DNA of 64,000 bases, taken from assembly GCA_030693535.1 (NCBI GenBank), contig JAUYAL010000006.1:23120-87119 (forward strand), given 5' to 3'. Under the pieces are notes generated by a model. That model searched no databases. It was not told the DNA's origin and saw nothing but the letters and a program-made list of their open reading frames with translations. Source of the stretch: Methylotenera sp. (GTDB taxonomy: Bacteria; Pseudomonadota; Gammaproteobacteria; Burkholderiales; Methylophilaceae). A program made the translations under genes and the position numbers. Numbering within the stretch: position 1 is the stretch's first letter; every line of letters starts with the position of its first letter. Shown here piece by piece: positions 27,792 through 37,565 of the stretch.

Positions 27792-30770
27792 GTGCGTAAA
27801 TCAAAAATAAAGCAAATTTCGTTAGCGGTCTGCATGGCATTTATGCCAATCGTTGGCTACACAGCAGGCTTAGGGAAACTAAATGTTAATTCAGGGTTGG
27901 GTGAGCCATTAAAAGTAGACGTTGAGCTTCTCTCTGTTACTCCAGAAGAGCTATCCACCTTGACAGCTGCGATCGCTTCGGAAGAGGCATATAATGTGCA
28001 AGGGATTACCCGCCTTGGCGTTCATAATAATATCAAGGTTGACCTCGCTAAAAGTGACACTGGCGCCCCAATTCTAAGAATTCGTTCTAGTACGCCAATC
28101 AATGATCCATATTTGGATATGTTGATTCAAGTAGACTGGGCATCTGGACGTTTGTTACGTGAGTATACGGTTTTACTCGATCCTCCTGAGTACAAGCAGG
28201 CGGCTAATGCTGCTTCTGATTTTGTGCCAATTATCAAGCCAAGCGCTACCTCAGGTGTACTCGCTGACTCTAATACACAGAAGACTTTAACGCCAAATAC
28301 AAGCAAAACTTCAAAGAAAAAAATTAGTACGGCTAAGCCTGAAGATTTGGCGCAAAAAGAAGTTGACGTAGATGAACTCACCACTAAACGTGGAGATACA
28401 TTAGCTGCAATAGCGCAAAAAATGCAGGTTGATGGTGTAAGTCTTGACCAAATGTTGGTGGGTTTGTTTGAAAACAACAAGTCAGCTTTTGCTAATAATA
28501 ATATGAACCAACTTAAAGTTGGGCAAATTATTAAAGCGCCTTCTACTGAAGCATTAACTGCAATTGATCCTAAGCAGGCAAAACAAGCACTTAAAGTGCA
28601 TGCATCCAACTGGAACGCTTACCGCAACGCTCTTGCAGGTAATGTAAAAACTGCGTTAGCCTCGGAGGAGAGCGAGCCTAAGCAATCAGCATCAGGGAAA
28701 ATTGCTTCAGCAGAAGATAAGTCTGCTGCTGTTAAGCCAGGCGTCCAAGATGTTGTAAAACTTTCCGCAGGCGAAAAGAATGCCGTTACTAGCCAAAAAT
28801 CAGGCACTGCAGAAGCTGATGCAAAAATTATTGCATTACAGGAAGAAGCGACTGCACGTGAGAACGCGCTTAAGGAGTCCTTGTCTCGTGCTGCAGCATT
28901 AGAAAAACAAATTGAGGATATGCAAAAGTTGTTGGCGCTGAAAAATCAGACCATGACTGAGTTGCAGAAAAACGCAGAAGTAACTTCTGAGCCTGTTGCT
29001 GAAAAGCCGGCAGTGGAGAAGCCTGCTGAAACAAAACCTGAGGTCAAGGCTCAGCCAAAAAAACAAGCAGCCAAAGTTCCTCCACCTGAGCCTGTACAAG
29101 AGCCATCTTTCATTGAAAGCCTTCTGTCAGGTCTTGATATTAAGTTGCTAGGCGGCACATCTGCCTTAGTAGTGTTGGCTGCTGGCTGGTTGTTTTTACG
29201 TAATAAGCGTAGAAAAGAGTTAGATAGCTTTGAGCGTGGTATTCTTACCTCAGGTGGCTTACGTGCAAATACTGTATTTGGTAATACCACTGGTAACTCA
29301 AGTACCTCAGATACATCGTTCCTGACTGATTTTGCACAGAGTGCAGATGGCAGCATGATAGACACTAATGATGTTGACCCAATCGCTGAAGCTGAAGTTT
29401 ATATGGCTTATGGACGTGATGCTCAAGCTGAAGAAATACTTAAAGATGCTATTGTTAAAGAACCAAAGCGGTATGAGTTACATCTGAAACTCTTGGAAAT
29501 GTATGCTGGCCGTAAAGATGTCTCTGCATTTGAGGCAGTTGCGGGAGAGTTGTACACTACTTTAGGTGCGGATGATCCTACATGGGCAAGAGTTGCGGAA
29601 ATGGGTCAAAAGTTAGAGCCTGAAAATCCGCTTTATGATATCTCTAGTCTTCCTGCCTCAGCGCCATCAGCAATGGCTGTTCAGGCTGGCGCAGTGGCGA
29701 GTGCGGTGTTATCACACCAAGACGACGTTAGTTTAGATTTCTCTTTAGATGATGAGCCTAACACTTCATCTGAACCAAAGAATGAGTTCCAAATTACTGA
29801 AGAAGTTAAGCCGGCGCTATTTGCTGGCGAGACTACAGCTGAGGTTAGCCCAAGTTCGGTCGTGATGGAAAGCTTTAGCTCAGCTCCGGCTGTTGACGAA
29901 GGGCTTGAGTTTGATTTGGGTGTGCCAGATGTTCCCTCAGCGAGTGAGATAGACGATAAACAAGCTGAGGAAGTGGTGCTCGCTGATAGTGCTGCGACTG
30001 ATGAGTCAACTGCAACAGTTGACGATAATACCTTAGAGTTTACATTCGCTTCTGATGCTGATGCTGAGTTGGTTGAAGCGACGCCTGTTAATCCCGAGAC
30101 TGAGGCAATAGTAAGTGATGCTGATTCTTTTGAAGTGCCATCGTTTCTTGATACGGCACCTAATATTGAGTTTTCAAGCGAATCTGAGAGTAGTACTCCG
30201 ATAGCATTCAATGAAGAGTTTAGTATTGCGGATAATTCTGCAATAGACTTCTCTACTTCAGATTCAGAACCAGTGGCTTTTGAAATTCCAGACACTCCCA
30301 TGGAAATATCATTTGATGTTCCATCAGATAAAATTGAGGGTACCAGCTTTGATGGTAGTCTGCCGCTCATTGATCATCCAGAGATTGATAATGCAAATTT
30401 GCAATCTTCAAATGAAAGTGTGAACTTTGATTTTTCATTAGATGAAACAGACACTGCGCCGATTGATACTAAAGACTCAGTCAGTGATGTTGCTAGCAAT
30501 GAGTTTGACTTTTCTGCCATAAGTTTAGATTTAGGTGATGATGATACGCAATCATTGCTTGAAGATGCTGACGATAGTGCTCTTGATTCACCTATTGCTT
30601 CTGAAGCTGTTAGTTCAGAAAATCAAGATGTTGATATTAAGCTGGACTTGGTGGCTGCGTATATCGATATGGACGACAAAGAGGGTGCACGCGAGCTACT
30701 TGAGGAAGTGCTAAAAGAGGGTGGGCCACAGCAGAAATTAAAAGCTGAGCAGTTGTTAGCAGGTTTATAG
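27792..30770 (+). CDS. fimV: FimV-like inner membrane protein with LysM domain
   Basis: A 992-residue FimV/HubP family protein. Order: a signal peptide (SLAVCMAFMPIVGYTAG), the FimV N-terminal domain GLGKLNVNSGLGEPLKVDVE, a LysM-type peptidoglycan-binding motif near residues 205-260 (TTKRGDTLAAIAQKM), a coiled coil (about 345-400), a membrane segment (LGGTSALVVLAAGWLFL, about 465), TPR-like repeats, a very acidic Asp/Ser/Glu-rich stretch, and the C-terminal FimV box DIKLDLVAAYIDMDDKEGAR. The start is probably GTG at 27792 with AAAGG before it. FimV organises cell poles, type IV pili and flagella in relatives; no pilus genes are in this window. Confidence 0.93.
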   Translation: MRKSKIKQISLAVCMAFMPIVGYTAGLGKLNVNSGLGEPLKVDVELLSVTPEELSTLTAAIASEEAYNVQGITRLGVHNNIKVDLAKSDTGAPILRIRSSTPINDPYLDMLIQVDWASGRLLREYTVLLDPPEYKQAANAASDFVPIIKPSATSGVLADSNTQKTLTPNTSKTSKKKISTAKPEDLAQKEVDVDELTTKRGDTLAAIAQKMQVDGVSLDQMLVGLFENNKSAFANNNMNQLKVGQIIKAPSTEALTAIDPKQAKQALKVHASNWNAYRNALAGNVKTALASEESEPKQSASGKIASAEDKSAAVKPGVQDVVKLSAGEKNAVTSQKSGTAEADAKIIALQEEATARENALKESLSRAAALEKQIEDMQKLLALKNQTMTELQKNAEVTSEPVAEKPAVEKPAETKPEVKAQPKKQAAKVPPPEPVQEPSFIESLLSGLDIKLLGGTSALVVLAAGWLFLRNKRRKELDSFERGILTSGGLRANTVFGNTTGNSSTSDTSFLTDFAQSADGSMIDTNDVDPIAEAEVYMAYGRDAQAEEILKDAIVKEPKRYELHLKLLEMYAGRKDVSAFEAVAGELYTTLGADDPTWARVAEMGQKLEPENPLYDISSLPASAPSAMAVQAGAVASAVLSHQDDVSLDFSLDDEPNTSSEPKNEFQITEEVKPALFAGETTAEVSPSSVVMESFSSAPAVDEGLEFDLGVPDVPSASEIDDKQAEEVVLADSAATDESTATVDDNTLEFTFASDADAELVEATPVNPETEAIVSDADSFEVPSFLDTAPNIEFSSESESSTPIAFNEEFSIADNSAIDFSTSDSEPVAFEIPDTPMEISFDVPSDKIEGTSFDGSLPLIDHPEIDNANLQSSNESVNFDFSLDETDTAPIDTKDSVSDVASNEFDFSAISLDLGDDDTQSLLEDADDSALDSPIASEAVSSENQDVDIKLDLVAAYIDMDDKEGARELLEEVLKEGGPQQKLKAEQLLAGL

Positions 30771-30783
30771 GATTAGTTTACAC

Positions 30784-30814
30784 AAAAAGGCCGAGCTTAA
30801 TGCTCGGCCTTTTT
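30784..30814 (+). terminator. Intrinsic terminator of fimV
   Basis: The 13-bp stem AAAAAGGCCGAGC / GCTCGGCCTTTTT has a 5-base loop, 14 bp after the fimV stop. It is the strongest terminator in the window and separates fimV from the EcfT-truA-trpF group. Confidence 0.95.
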
Positions 30815-30880
30815 GTTCTTTACCGCTATTTAGGTTTAGTTACTCTAAAAGTATACGTTGCTACCAATGATTTGTTTACG

Positions 30881-31525
30881 ATGGATTTATTAAATATGCA
30901 TCCTTTTGTTAAGATGTTAATGTTTTTATTAATATTAATCGCTGCTGGGATTGCTGATTCTCAATTGCTAATAGCAATACTGCTGATACTTTTTATCGCG
31001 GCAGTTAAAATGCAGTTCAAGGTTTTTTGGACCACATTAAGACGAGCGCGCTGGTTTTTCTTTTCAATTTTCTTGATCTATGCATTCGGCACTCCGGGAG
31101 AGTTGGTTCCTCATTTTCCAGTCAGTGTTGCGCCAAGTTTTGAGGGGTTGCATCTTGCTCTGTTACAAATATCTAGGTTGCTAATTGCGTTAGCGGCATT
31201 AAATATATTACTAGTCACTACAAAGAAAGATGAGTTGATGTTGGCGTTGTATATATTACTACAGCCGCTAAAGTACGTTGGTCTTGATGTTGAGAGGTTT
31301 TCAGTTCGCTTATTACTGACACTTAATTATGTTGATGAAGTTGCGGTTAGAGGTAAGGCAAATTTTAGTTTTAGGCATTTTAATGATATTCATAGTGAGC
31401 TAGAAGCAATACCAATGGTTGATATTGTGTATTTTGAAAAGAAACACTTCAACTCAATAGATAAAGTTGTGATGGTGCTTATGTTGTTTGTTCTAGGAGT
31501 AATGATTGCGATGAGGTTTTTGTGA
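30881..31525 (+). CDS. EcfT/CbiQ-like transmembrane protein (energy-coupling factor transporter T component family)
   Basis: About 214 residues with five to six hydrophobic helices: FVKMLMFLLILIAAGIADSQ, LLIAILLILFIAAVKM, WFFFSIFLIYAFGTPGEL, ISRLLIALAALNILLVTT, and a C-terminal segment. The middle DELMLALYILLQPLKYVGLD and FSVRLLLTLNYVDE resemble the coupling region of CbiQ/EcfT proteins. No ATPase or substrate-binding S component is nearby, so transport function is unproven. I start at the ATG 30881, since an earlier in-frame ATG lies inside the fimV terminator; 30896 is also possible. Its TGA overlaps the truA GTG, implying coupling. Confidence 0.65.
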   Translation: MDLLNMHPFVKMLMFLLILIAAGIADSQLLIAILLILFIAAVKMQFKVFWTTLRRARWFFFSIFLIYAFGTPGELVPHFPVSVAPSFEGLHLALLQISRLLIALAALNILLVTTKKDELMLALYILLQPLKYVGLDVERFSVRLLLTLNYVDEVAVRGKANFSFRHFNDIHSELEAIPMVDIVYFEKKHFNSIDKVVMVLMLFVLGVMIAMRFL

Positions 31526-32307
31526 AAGTTGCTTTAGGGGTAACTTATGATGGTTCGCTGTTTTGCGGATGGCAGAGTCAGCCGTCCGCTTGTGGAGTGC
31601 AAGATGCATTAGAAGCTGCGATTCAAAGTGTTGCGCAACATCAGGTTAGAATACATGCGGCAGGCCGAACGGATACGGGTGTTCATGGGTTAGGTCAAGT
31701 TGTACATTTTGAAACTGATGCAAATCGCCCATTATCTGCGTGGGTGCGTGGAGTTAATGCGCATTTGCCTGAAACTGTGCGAGTAGAATGGGCGCATGAA
31801 GTGGGTGAAGACTTCCATGCAAGATTTTCTGCACTCAGTAGGAGTTATCAGTATTTGCTATACAACGCACCAGTAGCTTCAGCGGTAATGGCTAGTAAGG
31901 CAGGTTGGTTTCATTTGCCTTTAGATTATGCAGCAATGCGAGAAGCTGCCACGTATTTGGTTGGCGAGCATGACTTTACTGCTTTTCGTGCATCTGAATG
32001 TCAGGCAAAAACAGCCGTTAGAACCTTATCTAAAGCAGATGTTCTAAATGCTGGGCAATACTTCCTGTTCAATTTTTCAGCAAATGCCTTTTTACAGCAT
32101 CAGGTACGTAATATGGTTGGCGCGTTAATTTATATTGGAAAAGGTAAATACCCACCCAGTTATATGCAAGTGCTATTACAAAATAAGGATCGTACATTAT
32201 CGCCACCAACGTTTTCTCCAAGCGGTTTGTATTTAACAGACGTTGGGTATGACGAGAGGTGGGGATTGCCAAAAAACACTCAGCCGGGCTTGAAAATATT
32301 AGTTTAG
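31522..32307 (+). CDS. truA: tRNA pseudouridine(38-40) synthase TruA
   Basis: TruA makes pseudouridine at positions 38-40 of the tRNA anticodon arm. The 261-residue product begins [20 protein letters not shown], with the catalytic Asp in [20 protein letters not shown] (about residues 47-66) and [20 protein letters not shown] near the C terminus. Translation starts at GTG within the stop of the previous gene (GTGA overlap). It is followed by trpF after 76 bp. Confidence 0.97.
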   Translation: MKVALGVTYDGSLFCGWQSQPSACGVQDALEAAIQSVAQHQVRIHAAGRTDTGVHGLGQVVHFETDANRPLSAWVRGVNAHLPETVRVEWAHEVGEDFHARFSALSRSYQYLLYNAPVASAVMASKAGWFHLPLDYAAMREAATYLVGEHDFTAFRASECQAKTAVRTLSKADVLNAGQYFLFNFSANAFLQHQVRNMVGALIYIGKGKYPPSYMQVLLQNKDRTLSPPTFSPSGLYLTDVGYDERWGLPKNTQPGLKILV

Positions 32308-32383
32308 CGTTACAATGACACCGTCTTTATTGATGGTGAGTAATGTTAAGCGATATTTGTCACGCGAGTTAAAGGATATGGAT

Positions 32384-32998
32384 TTGAGAGTCAGAGTTAA
32401 GATCTGTGGAATTACGAGGGTAGAAGATGCCTTGGTAGCTGTCGAAAACGGTGCCGATGCGATAGGTTTGGTTTTTTATGAGCCAAGCCCGCGAGCCGTG
32501 TCTATCGAGCAAGCCATTAAAATTGTTAATCAAATCCCAGCGTTTATCAGTATCGTTGGCTTGTTTGTGAATGCGGAAGAGCGTTTCATTCGTGATGTAA
32601 TTTCGAATGTTGCATTAGACTTACTCCAGTTTCATGGTGATGAAGTACCCGAAGAATGCTCACGCTATGCCTTACCTTTTATGAAGGCAATTCGCGTTAA
32701 GTCAGACACAAATTTGGTACAATGTGCGAAAGATTATTCTGCATCCAAAGCATTATTATTAGATACCTATACTGAGGGTGTGGCTGGAGGAACAGGGCAT
32801 ACATTTGACTGGGGTTTAATTCCATCGAATTTGAATAAGCCTGTCGTATTAGCTGGTGGGTTAACAGCGGAGAATGTCGCCTCAGCCATTCAACAAGTCA
32901 AGCCTTATGCTGTTGATGTAAGTGGTGGTGTGGAATTGTCAAAAGGAATTAAAGATGCGGCAAAAATTGCTGCATTTATGCAACAAGTCTATTTGTAA
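32384..32998 (+). CDS. trpF: Phosphoribosylanthranilate isomerase
   Basis: TrpF catalyses the Amadori rearrangement in tryptophan synthesis. The product has the start [20 protein letters not shown] with catalytic Cys, [40 protein letters not shown], and the phosphate site [16 protein letters not shown] with [11 protein letters not shown] place the start at TTG 32384 (about 204 residues) because AAAGGA then has proper spacing; an in-frame ATG at 32378 is too close to it, and an ATG at 32315 would add 23 unrelated residues. Next gene is trpB. Confidence 0.93.
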   Translation: MRVRVKICGITRVEDALVAVENGADAIGLVFYEPSPRAVSIEQAIKIVNQIPAFISIVGLFVNAEERFIRDVISNVALDLLQFHGDEVPEECSRYALPFMKAIRVKSDTNLVQCAKDYSASKALLLDTYTEGVAGGTGHTFDWGLIPSNLNKPVVLAGGLTAENVASAIQQVKPYAVDVSGGVELSKGIKDAAKIAAFMQQVYL

Positions 32999-33053
32999 TT
33001 GAAACCTATTTGTAATTTAAACAGAGTGCGGTGAGTTTAAGTGGAGATTAAAT

Positions 33054-34256
33054 ATGCAGCTTTATGATATGCCAGATGCACGTGGGCATTTTGGACAGTT
33101 CGGTGGTACGTTTGTCGCGGAAACATTGGTTGAGGCACTTGATGAGTTGCGTGTGATGTACGAAAAGTACCGTCATGATCCTGAGTTCTTAGCTGAATAC
33201 GCGTATGATTTAAAGCACTTTGTTGGCCGTCCAAGCCCGATTTACCATGCAAAACGATTATCTGATCAAATTGGTGGTGCTCAAATCTTCTTGAAGCGTG
33301 AGGATTTAAACCACACTGGTGCGCACAAAATCAATAATACAATCGGTCAGGCTTTATTAGCTAAGCGCATGGGTAAACCTAGAGTAATTGCTGAGACTGG
33401 CGCAGGGCAGCATGGCGTTGCTACGGCTACTATTGCCGCTCGTTTGGGCTTAGAGTGTGTGGTATATATGGGTAGTGAAGACGTTAAGCGTCAGGCACCT
33501 AATGTATTCAGGATGAAGCTCTTAGGTGCTACAGTTGTGCCTGTTGAAAGTGGATCTAAAACACTTAAAGATGCACTCAATGAAGCGATGCGTGATTGGG
33601 TGACTAACGTTCATAATACTTTTTACATCATTGGTACCGTCGCAGGCCCTCATCCATACCCAATGATGGTACGAGACTTCCAAGCAGTGATTGGTGTAGA
33701 AGCAAAAGTGCAAATGATGGAAATGGCTGGACGTCAGCCTGATGCTGTTGTTGCCTGTGTTGGTGGTGGCTCAAATGCGATGGGTATATTTTATCCTTAT
33801 ATTGATGTGCCTAATGTTAGATTAATTGGTGTCGAAGCTGCTGGACATGGGATTGAGACAGGAATGCATGCCGCACCGCTTACTGCGAATAGTCCGGTTG
33901 GTGTTTTACATGGTAACCGTACATACCTGATGCAAGATGCAGATGGGCAGATTATTGAGACGCACTCAGTTTCAGCCGGTTTAGATTACCCAGGGGTAGG
34001 GCCTGAGCATGCTTGGTTGAAAGACATTAAGCGTGCAGAGTATGTGGCGATCACTGATGACGAGGCGATGTCTGCATTTCATAATTTATGCCGCACAGAA
34101 GGCATTATCCCAGCATTAGAGTCTAGTCATGCGCTTGCGCATGCACAGAAAATGGCTAAAACCATGAGTAAAGACCAAATTGTGTTGGTCAACTTATCTG
34201 GCCGTGGGGATAAAGATATCAACACTGTTGCTAAGCTTGCAAATATTACTTTATAA
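33054..34256 (+). CDS. trpB: Tryptophan synthase beta chain
   Basis: TrpB joins indole and serine with PLP. The 400-residue protein carries the PLP lysine at residue 92 (HTGAHKINN), [20 protein letters not shown], and the phosphate loop [14 protein letters not shown]. Between it and trpA lie a 16-bp palindrome (ACCTTAACGTTAAGGT at 34257-34272) and a terminator-like hairpin, which is unusual for this normally coupled pair. Confidence 0.98.
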   Translation: MQLYDMPDARGHFGQFGGTFVAETLVEALDELRVMYEKYRHDPEFLAEYAYDLKHFVGRPSPIYHAKRLSDQIGGAQIFLKREDLNHTGAHKINNTIGQALLAKRMGKPRVIAETGAGQHGVATATIAARLGLECVVYMGSEDVKRQAPNVFRMKLLGATVVPVESGSKTLKDALNEAMRDWVTNVHNTFYIIGTVAGPHPYPMMVRDFQAVIGVEAKVQMMEMAGRQPDAVVACVGGGSNAMGIFYPYIDVPNVRLIGVEAAGHGIETGMHAAPLTANSPVGVLHGNRTYLMQDADGQIIETHSVSAGLDYPGVGPEHAWLKDIKRAEYVAITDDEAMSAFHNLCRTEGIIPALESSHALAHAQKMAKTMSKDQIVLVNLSGRGDKDINTVAKLANITL

Positions 34257-34304
34257 ACCTTAACGTTAAGGTGATAGCTTTTTCAGTCAGATACCTTCAC
34301 ATCA

Positions 34305-34351
34305 ATCATGATTAAGTTCTATTTAAACAATATAGCTTAATCATGATTTTT
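34305..34351 (+). terminator. Terminator-like hairpin between trpB and trpA
   Basis: Perfect 12-bp arms ATCATGATTAAG (34305-34316) and CTTAATCATGAT (34336-34347) with a 19-base loop, followed by TTTTT. The stem is AT rich and so moderate in strength. It could terminate or attenuate the trpB transcript, or stabilise its 3' end. Confidence 0.6.
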
Positions 34352-34419
34352 GTGCAGCATGCCTGAATTGATTAAAACTTCGCTTTAGATAAATTAACTA
34401 GTACAACAATAAGCTACCT

Positions 34420-35220
34420 ATGTCACGAATTCAAACAACTTTTGCTACTTTAAAACAGCAAGGTAAAACAGCCTTGATCCCTTATATTACGGCAGGTGAT
34501 CCGCATCCCAAGCATACTGTTAATCTAATGCACACTTTAGTTAAAAATGGCGCAGACATGATTGAGCTTGGCGTGCCATTTTCAGATCCGATGGCCGATG
34601 GCCCAGTCATTCAGCGTGCTAGTGAGCGCGCTTTGGTACATAAGGTTGGGTTAACGGCAGTGTTGGATATGGTAAAAGAGTTTCGTAAAACCAATCAAAC
34701 AACGCCGATTGTATTAATGGGTTATGCTAATCCGATTGAAGCGATTGGGCCGACAGTGTTTGCTGACAGAGCAAAAGCTGCAGATGTTGATGGTGTCATT
34801 ACTGTGGATTATCCGCCAGAAGAGTGCGGTGAGTTTGTTAAAGAGTTACGCGCACGTGATATCGATCCTGTGTTCTTGTTGTCACCAACCACCGAACCAA
34901 AGCGTGTTGAGTTAATTGTTAATCAGGCAAGTGGCTTTGTATACTATGTGTCACTTAAAGGAGTTACTGGTGCTGCGAATTTAGATATTGTAGAAGTTTC
35001 TGCACGCGTAGCTTCTATCCGTCAGCAAACAAATCTACCTGTTGGAGTAGGTTTTGGTATACGGGATGCAGCTACAGCAAAAGCAACAGCAGCGATTGCT
35101 GATGCGGTTGTTGTAGGTAGCCGTATGGTGCAGGAGATTGAAGCTTCTAATGATGATAATTTATTAGAGAATGTCGCTGCATTGATGAAAGAATTAAAAA
35201 CCGCAGTTGACGCTGCGTAA
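34420..35220 (+). CDS. trpA: Tryptophan synthase alpha chain
   Basis: TrpA cleaves indole-glycerol phosphate and channels indole to TrpB. The 266-residue protein has its two catalytic acids at Glu49 ([20 protein letters not shown]) and Asp60, the same numbers as in Salmonella TrpA, plus the phosphate-binding [14 protein letters not shown] and [11 protein letters not shown]. It is 163 bp behind trpB and 20 bp before accD. Confidence 0.98.
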   Translation: MSRIQTTFATLKQQGKTALIPYITAGDPHPKHTVNLMHTLVKNGADMIELGVPFSDPMADGPVIQRASERALVHKVGLTAVLDMVKEFRKTNQTTPIVLMGYANPIEAIGPTVFADRAKAADVDGVITVDYPPEECGEFVKELRARDIDPVFLLSPTTEPKRVELIVNQASGFVYYVSLKGVTGAANLDIVEVSARVASIRQQTNLPVGVGFGIRDAATAKATAAIADAVVVGSRMVQEIEASNDDNLLENVAALMKELKTAVDAA

Positions 35221-35240
35221 TTTGTTAAAAAGGATATGCA

Positions 35241-36104
35241 ATGGGTTGGTTAAATAAATTACCGCAAAAAATTCAACGTGTTGTTGGTGCTGATAAGAAA
35301 ACAGTGCCAGAAGGATTATGGAGTAAGTGTTCATCTTGTCAGTCTGTACTTTATCGTAAAGATTTAGAAGACAATTCGGAAGTCTGTCCAAAATGTGGCT
35401 ACCATAATCGTATAGGTGCACGTGCACGTTTGGCGCAGTTGCTAGATGTGGAAGGACAGTTTGAGATTGGTGCAAATGTTCAACCAATTGACCCATTAAA
35501 GTTTAAAGATAGCAAAAGCTATGCTGAGCGTATTAAAGAGTCACAAAAAGCAGTTAATGAAAAAGACGCCTTGATTGTGATGCAAGGCAGTATCAAGTCA
35601 GTGCCTGCAGTGGTTGCGGTATTTGAGTTCAAGTTCATGGGTGGTTCAATGGGCTCAGTTGTGGGCGAGCGTTTTGCGCGTGGCGTACAAACGGCGATTG
35701 ACAACAAAATGGCATTTATCTGTATTTCTGCCAGTGGTGGTGCACGTATGCAAGAGGGTTTGTTATCGCTCATGCAAATGGCAAAAACCAGTGCTGCGTT
35801 AACACAATTAAGCAAAGCTGGTTTGCCATACATTTCTGTGCTGACGGACCCAACGATGGGCGGGGTGTCTGCTAGCTTTGCAATGTTAGGTGATGTGATT
35901 GTGGCAGAGCCTCAAGCTTTGATTGGCTTCGCAGGACCTCGTGTGATAGAGCAAACCGTACGTGAGACTTTGCCGGATGGATTCCAGCGCGCGGAGTTTT
36001 TATTAGAACATGGTGCAATTGACTTGATTATTGATCGCCGTGAAATGCGTAACCGATTGGCCTCATTATTAGCTAATTTAATGCGTTTGCCAGCAGTGGC
36101 TTAA
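35241..36104 (+). CDS. accD: Acetyl-CoA carboxylase carboxyltransferase subunit beta
   Basis: AccD with AccA transfers carboxyl from biotin to acetyl-CoA, making malonyl-CoA. The 287-residue protein starts [20 protein letters not shown] and has the zinc ribbon Cys30, Cys33, Cys49, Cys52 (CSSC ... CPKC), followed by the crotonase-like core [20 protein letters not shown] and [20 protein letters not shown]. trpA-accD-folC is a common proteobacterial order. Confidence 0.98.
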   Translation: MGWLNKLPQKIQRVVGADKKTVPEGLWSKCSSCQSVLYRKDLEDNSEVCPKCGYHNRIGARARLAQLLDVEGQFEIGANVQPIDPLKFKDSKSYAERIKESQKAVNEKDALIVMQGSIKSVPAVVAVFEFKFMGGSMGSVVGERFARGVQTAIDNKMAFICISASGGARMQEGLLSLMQMAKTSAALTQLSKAGLPYISVLTDPTMGGVSASFAMLGDVIVAEPQALIGFAGPRVIEQTVRETLPDGFQRAEFLLEHGAIDLIIDRREMRNRLASLLANLMRLPAVA

Positions 36105-36179
36105 TATTTGAGATTAGTTAAATTTTAAACTTAGTGATTAATTCTTGGGGTGGACTATTAATGCATAAAGGTCTTTTGC

Positions 36180-37565
36180 ATGTCTAACAGCTTGAAGCAT
36201 GAAGCGCCACCTAGAGACTTGTTAACTTGGTTAAAATATATTGAGCAATTACATCCAAATGCCATTGAAATGGGATTGGGTCGAGTTAAAGTAGTGATTG
36301 ACCGGTTAGGGTTAAGGCCAGCGTTTAAGATTATTACAGTAGCAGGTACTAACGGTAAGGGCTCAACCTGCACGATGTTGTCACAAATTTACAAGCATGC
36401 TGGTTATCGCGTAGGCTGCTATACATCGCCACATATTTTACGTTATAACGAGCGAGTTAACGTCAATGGACAAGACGCCAGTGATGAGTCCTTATGCGCT
36501 GCATTTGCTGCAGTTGAAGAGGCACGACAAGGTGGTTCACATAACGCTGATGCAATATCACTAACGTATTTTGAAATAGGCACATTGGCAGCTGTTTGGC
36601 ATTTTGTTCAAGCTGGGGTTGATGTCGCGATTTTGGAAATAGGGCTTGGCGGCAGATTGGATGCTGTGAATGCTTTTGAACCTGACTGTACGATTGTCAC
36701 CAACATAGATTTAGATCATCAAGATATTTTGGGGCACACAAGAGAGCTAATTGCTTATGAAAAAGCTGGTGTTTATAGACCTGCAATTCCAGCAATATGC
36801 GGTGATAATGATCCTCCTGAATCCTTAATTGCATATGCTAAAAAAGTGAATGCTGATTTCAAATGCATACAGCATGAATTTGGATACGACCTAACTAAAA
36901 CTGGTTGGTATTACTTAAGCAACCAGCAACGAACACACCATTTGCCTATTCCTGCTTTAAAGGGGCAGTATCAGTTAAATAATGCAGCGTGTGCAGTTAC
37001 TGCGGTAACAGCGTTGCAATCAGCGTTACCTGTCTCAGAGGTGGCGATTGCAAAAGCAATGCAAGAAATTAAGCTGGTTGGAAGATTCTATACCGACTCC
37101 CGCTTTCCTTGGTTGATTTTAGATGTTGCACACAATCCACATGCAGCAACAGCTTTAGCAGAAAATCTGAAAGTGCTAAAGGAAAACAGCGTATCCTCTA
37201 TTAGCCATTCCAATCAGAATCCTCGTGTGTTTTCAGTTTTTTCAATGTTGGCGGATAAAGACATTGAGGGTGTGGTTGATGCATTGAAGGATGAGGTTAA
37301 TGCATGGTACGTTGCTCCTATTGAGCATAGTAGAGGTGCCAGCGTTGCTGTGTTGTTAGAAGTCATTAACAAAGCAGCTCCTAACGCGCCAGTAAAAGTT
37401 TTTAATAATTTGGGTGATGCATATTATCAAGCCTATCTCGATAGAGAAAGCTGTATAGAACCGAATGAAAATGATAAAATTGTAGCGTTCGGTTCGTTTT
37501 TTACTGTGTCTGGAGTGATGCAATATTTAAATGAACATGTCAACACATCCTTAAGGAAGCAGTAA
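36180..37565 (+). CDS. folC: Bifunctional folylpolyglutamate synthase/dihydrofolate synthase
   Basis: FolC adds glutamate to dihydropteroate and folates. The 461-residue Mur-ligase-like enzyme has the ATP loop VAGTNGKGSTCTML (about residues 54-67), NERVNVNGQ, LEIGLGGRLDAVNAFEPDCT, and NIDLDHQDILGHT. The region around residues 335-350 has a Ser/Asn-rich insertion. Its stop overlaps the start of the SPOR gene by 1 bp (TAATG), so the two are coupled. Confidence 0.96.
   Translation: MSNSLKHEAPPRDLLTWLKYIEQLHPNAIEMGLGRVKVVIDRLGLRPAFKIITVAGTNGKGSTCTMLSQIYKHAGYRVGCYTSPHILRYNERVNVNGQDASDESLCAAFAAVEEARQGGSHNADAISLTYFEIGTLAAVWHFVQAGVDVAILEIGLGGRLDAVNAFEPDCTIVTNIDLDHQDILGHTRELIAYEKAGVYRPAIPAICGDNDPPESLIAYAKKVNADFKCIQHEFGYDLTKTGWYYLSNQQRTHHLPIPALKGQYQLNNAACAVTAVTALQSALPVSEVAIAKAMQEIKLVGRFYTDSRFPWLILDVAHNPHAATALAENLKVLKENSVSSISHSNQNPRVFSVFSMLADKDIEGVVDALKDEVNAWYVAPIEHSRGASVAVLLEVINKAAPNAPVKVFNNLGDAYYQAYLDRESCIEPNENDKIVAFGSFFTVSGVMQYLNEHVNTSLRKQ

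Noticed and set aside
28127..28609. Leftward 160-residue open frame inside fimV
   Set aside because: It is fully antisense to the LysM region of fimV and has no recognisable motif.
29681..30370. Leftward 229-residue open frame inside fimV
   Set aside because: It is antisense to the acidic Asp/Ser-rich part of fimV and Ser/Ala/Thr rich as expected of a shadow; no ribosome site or family resemblance.
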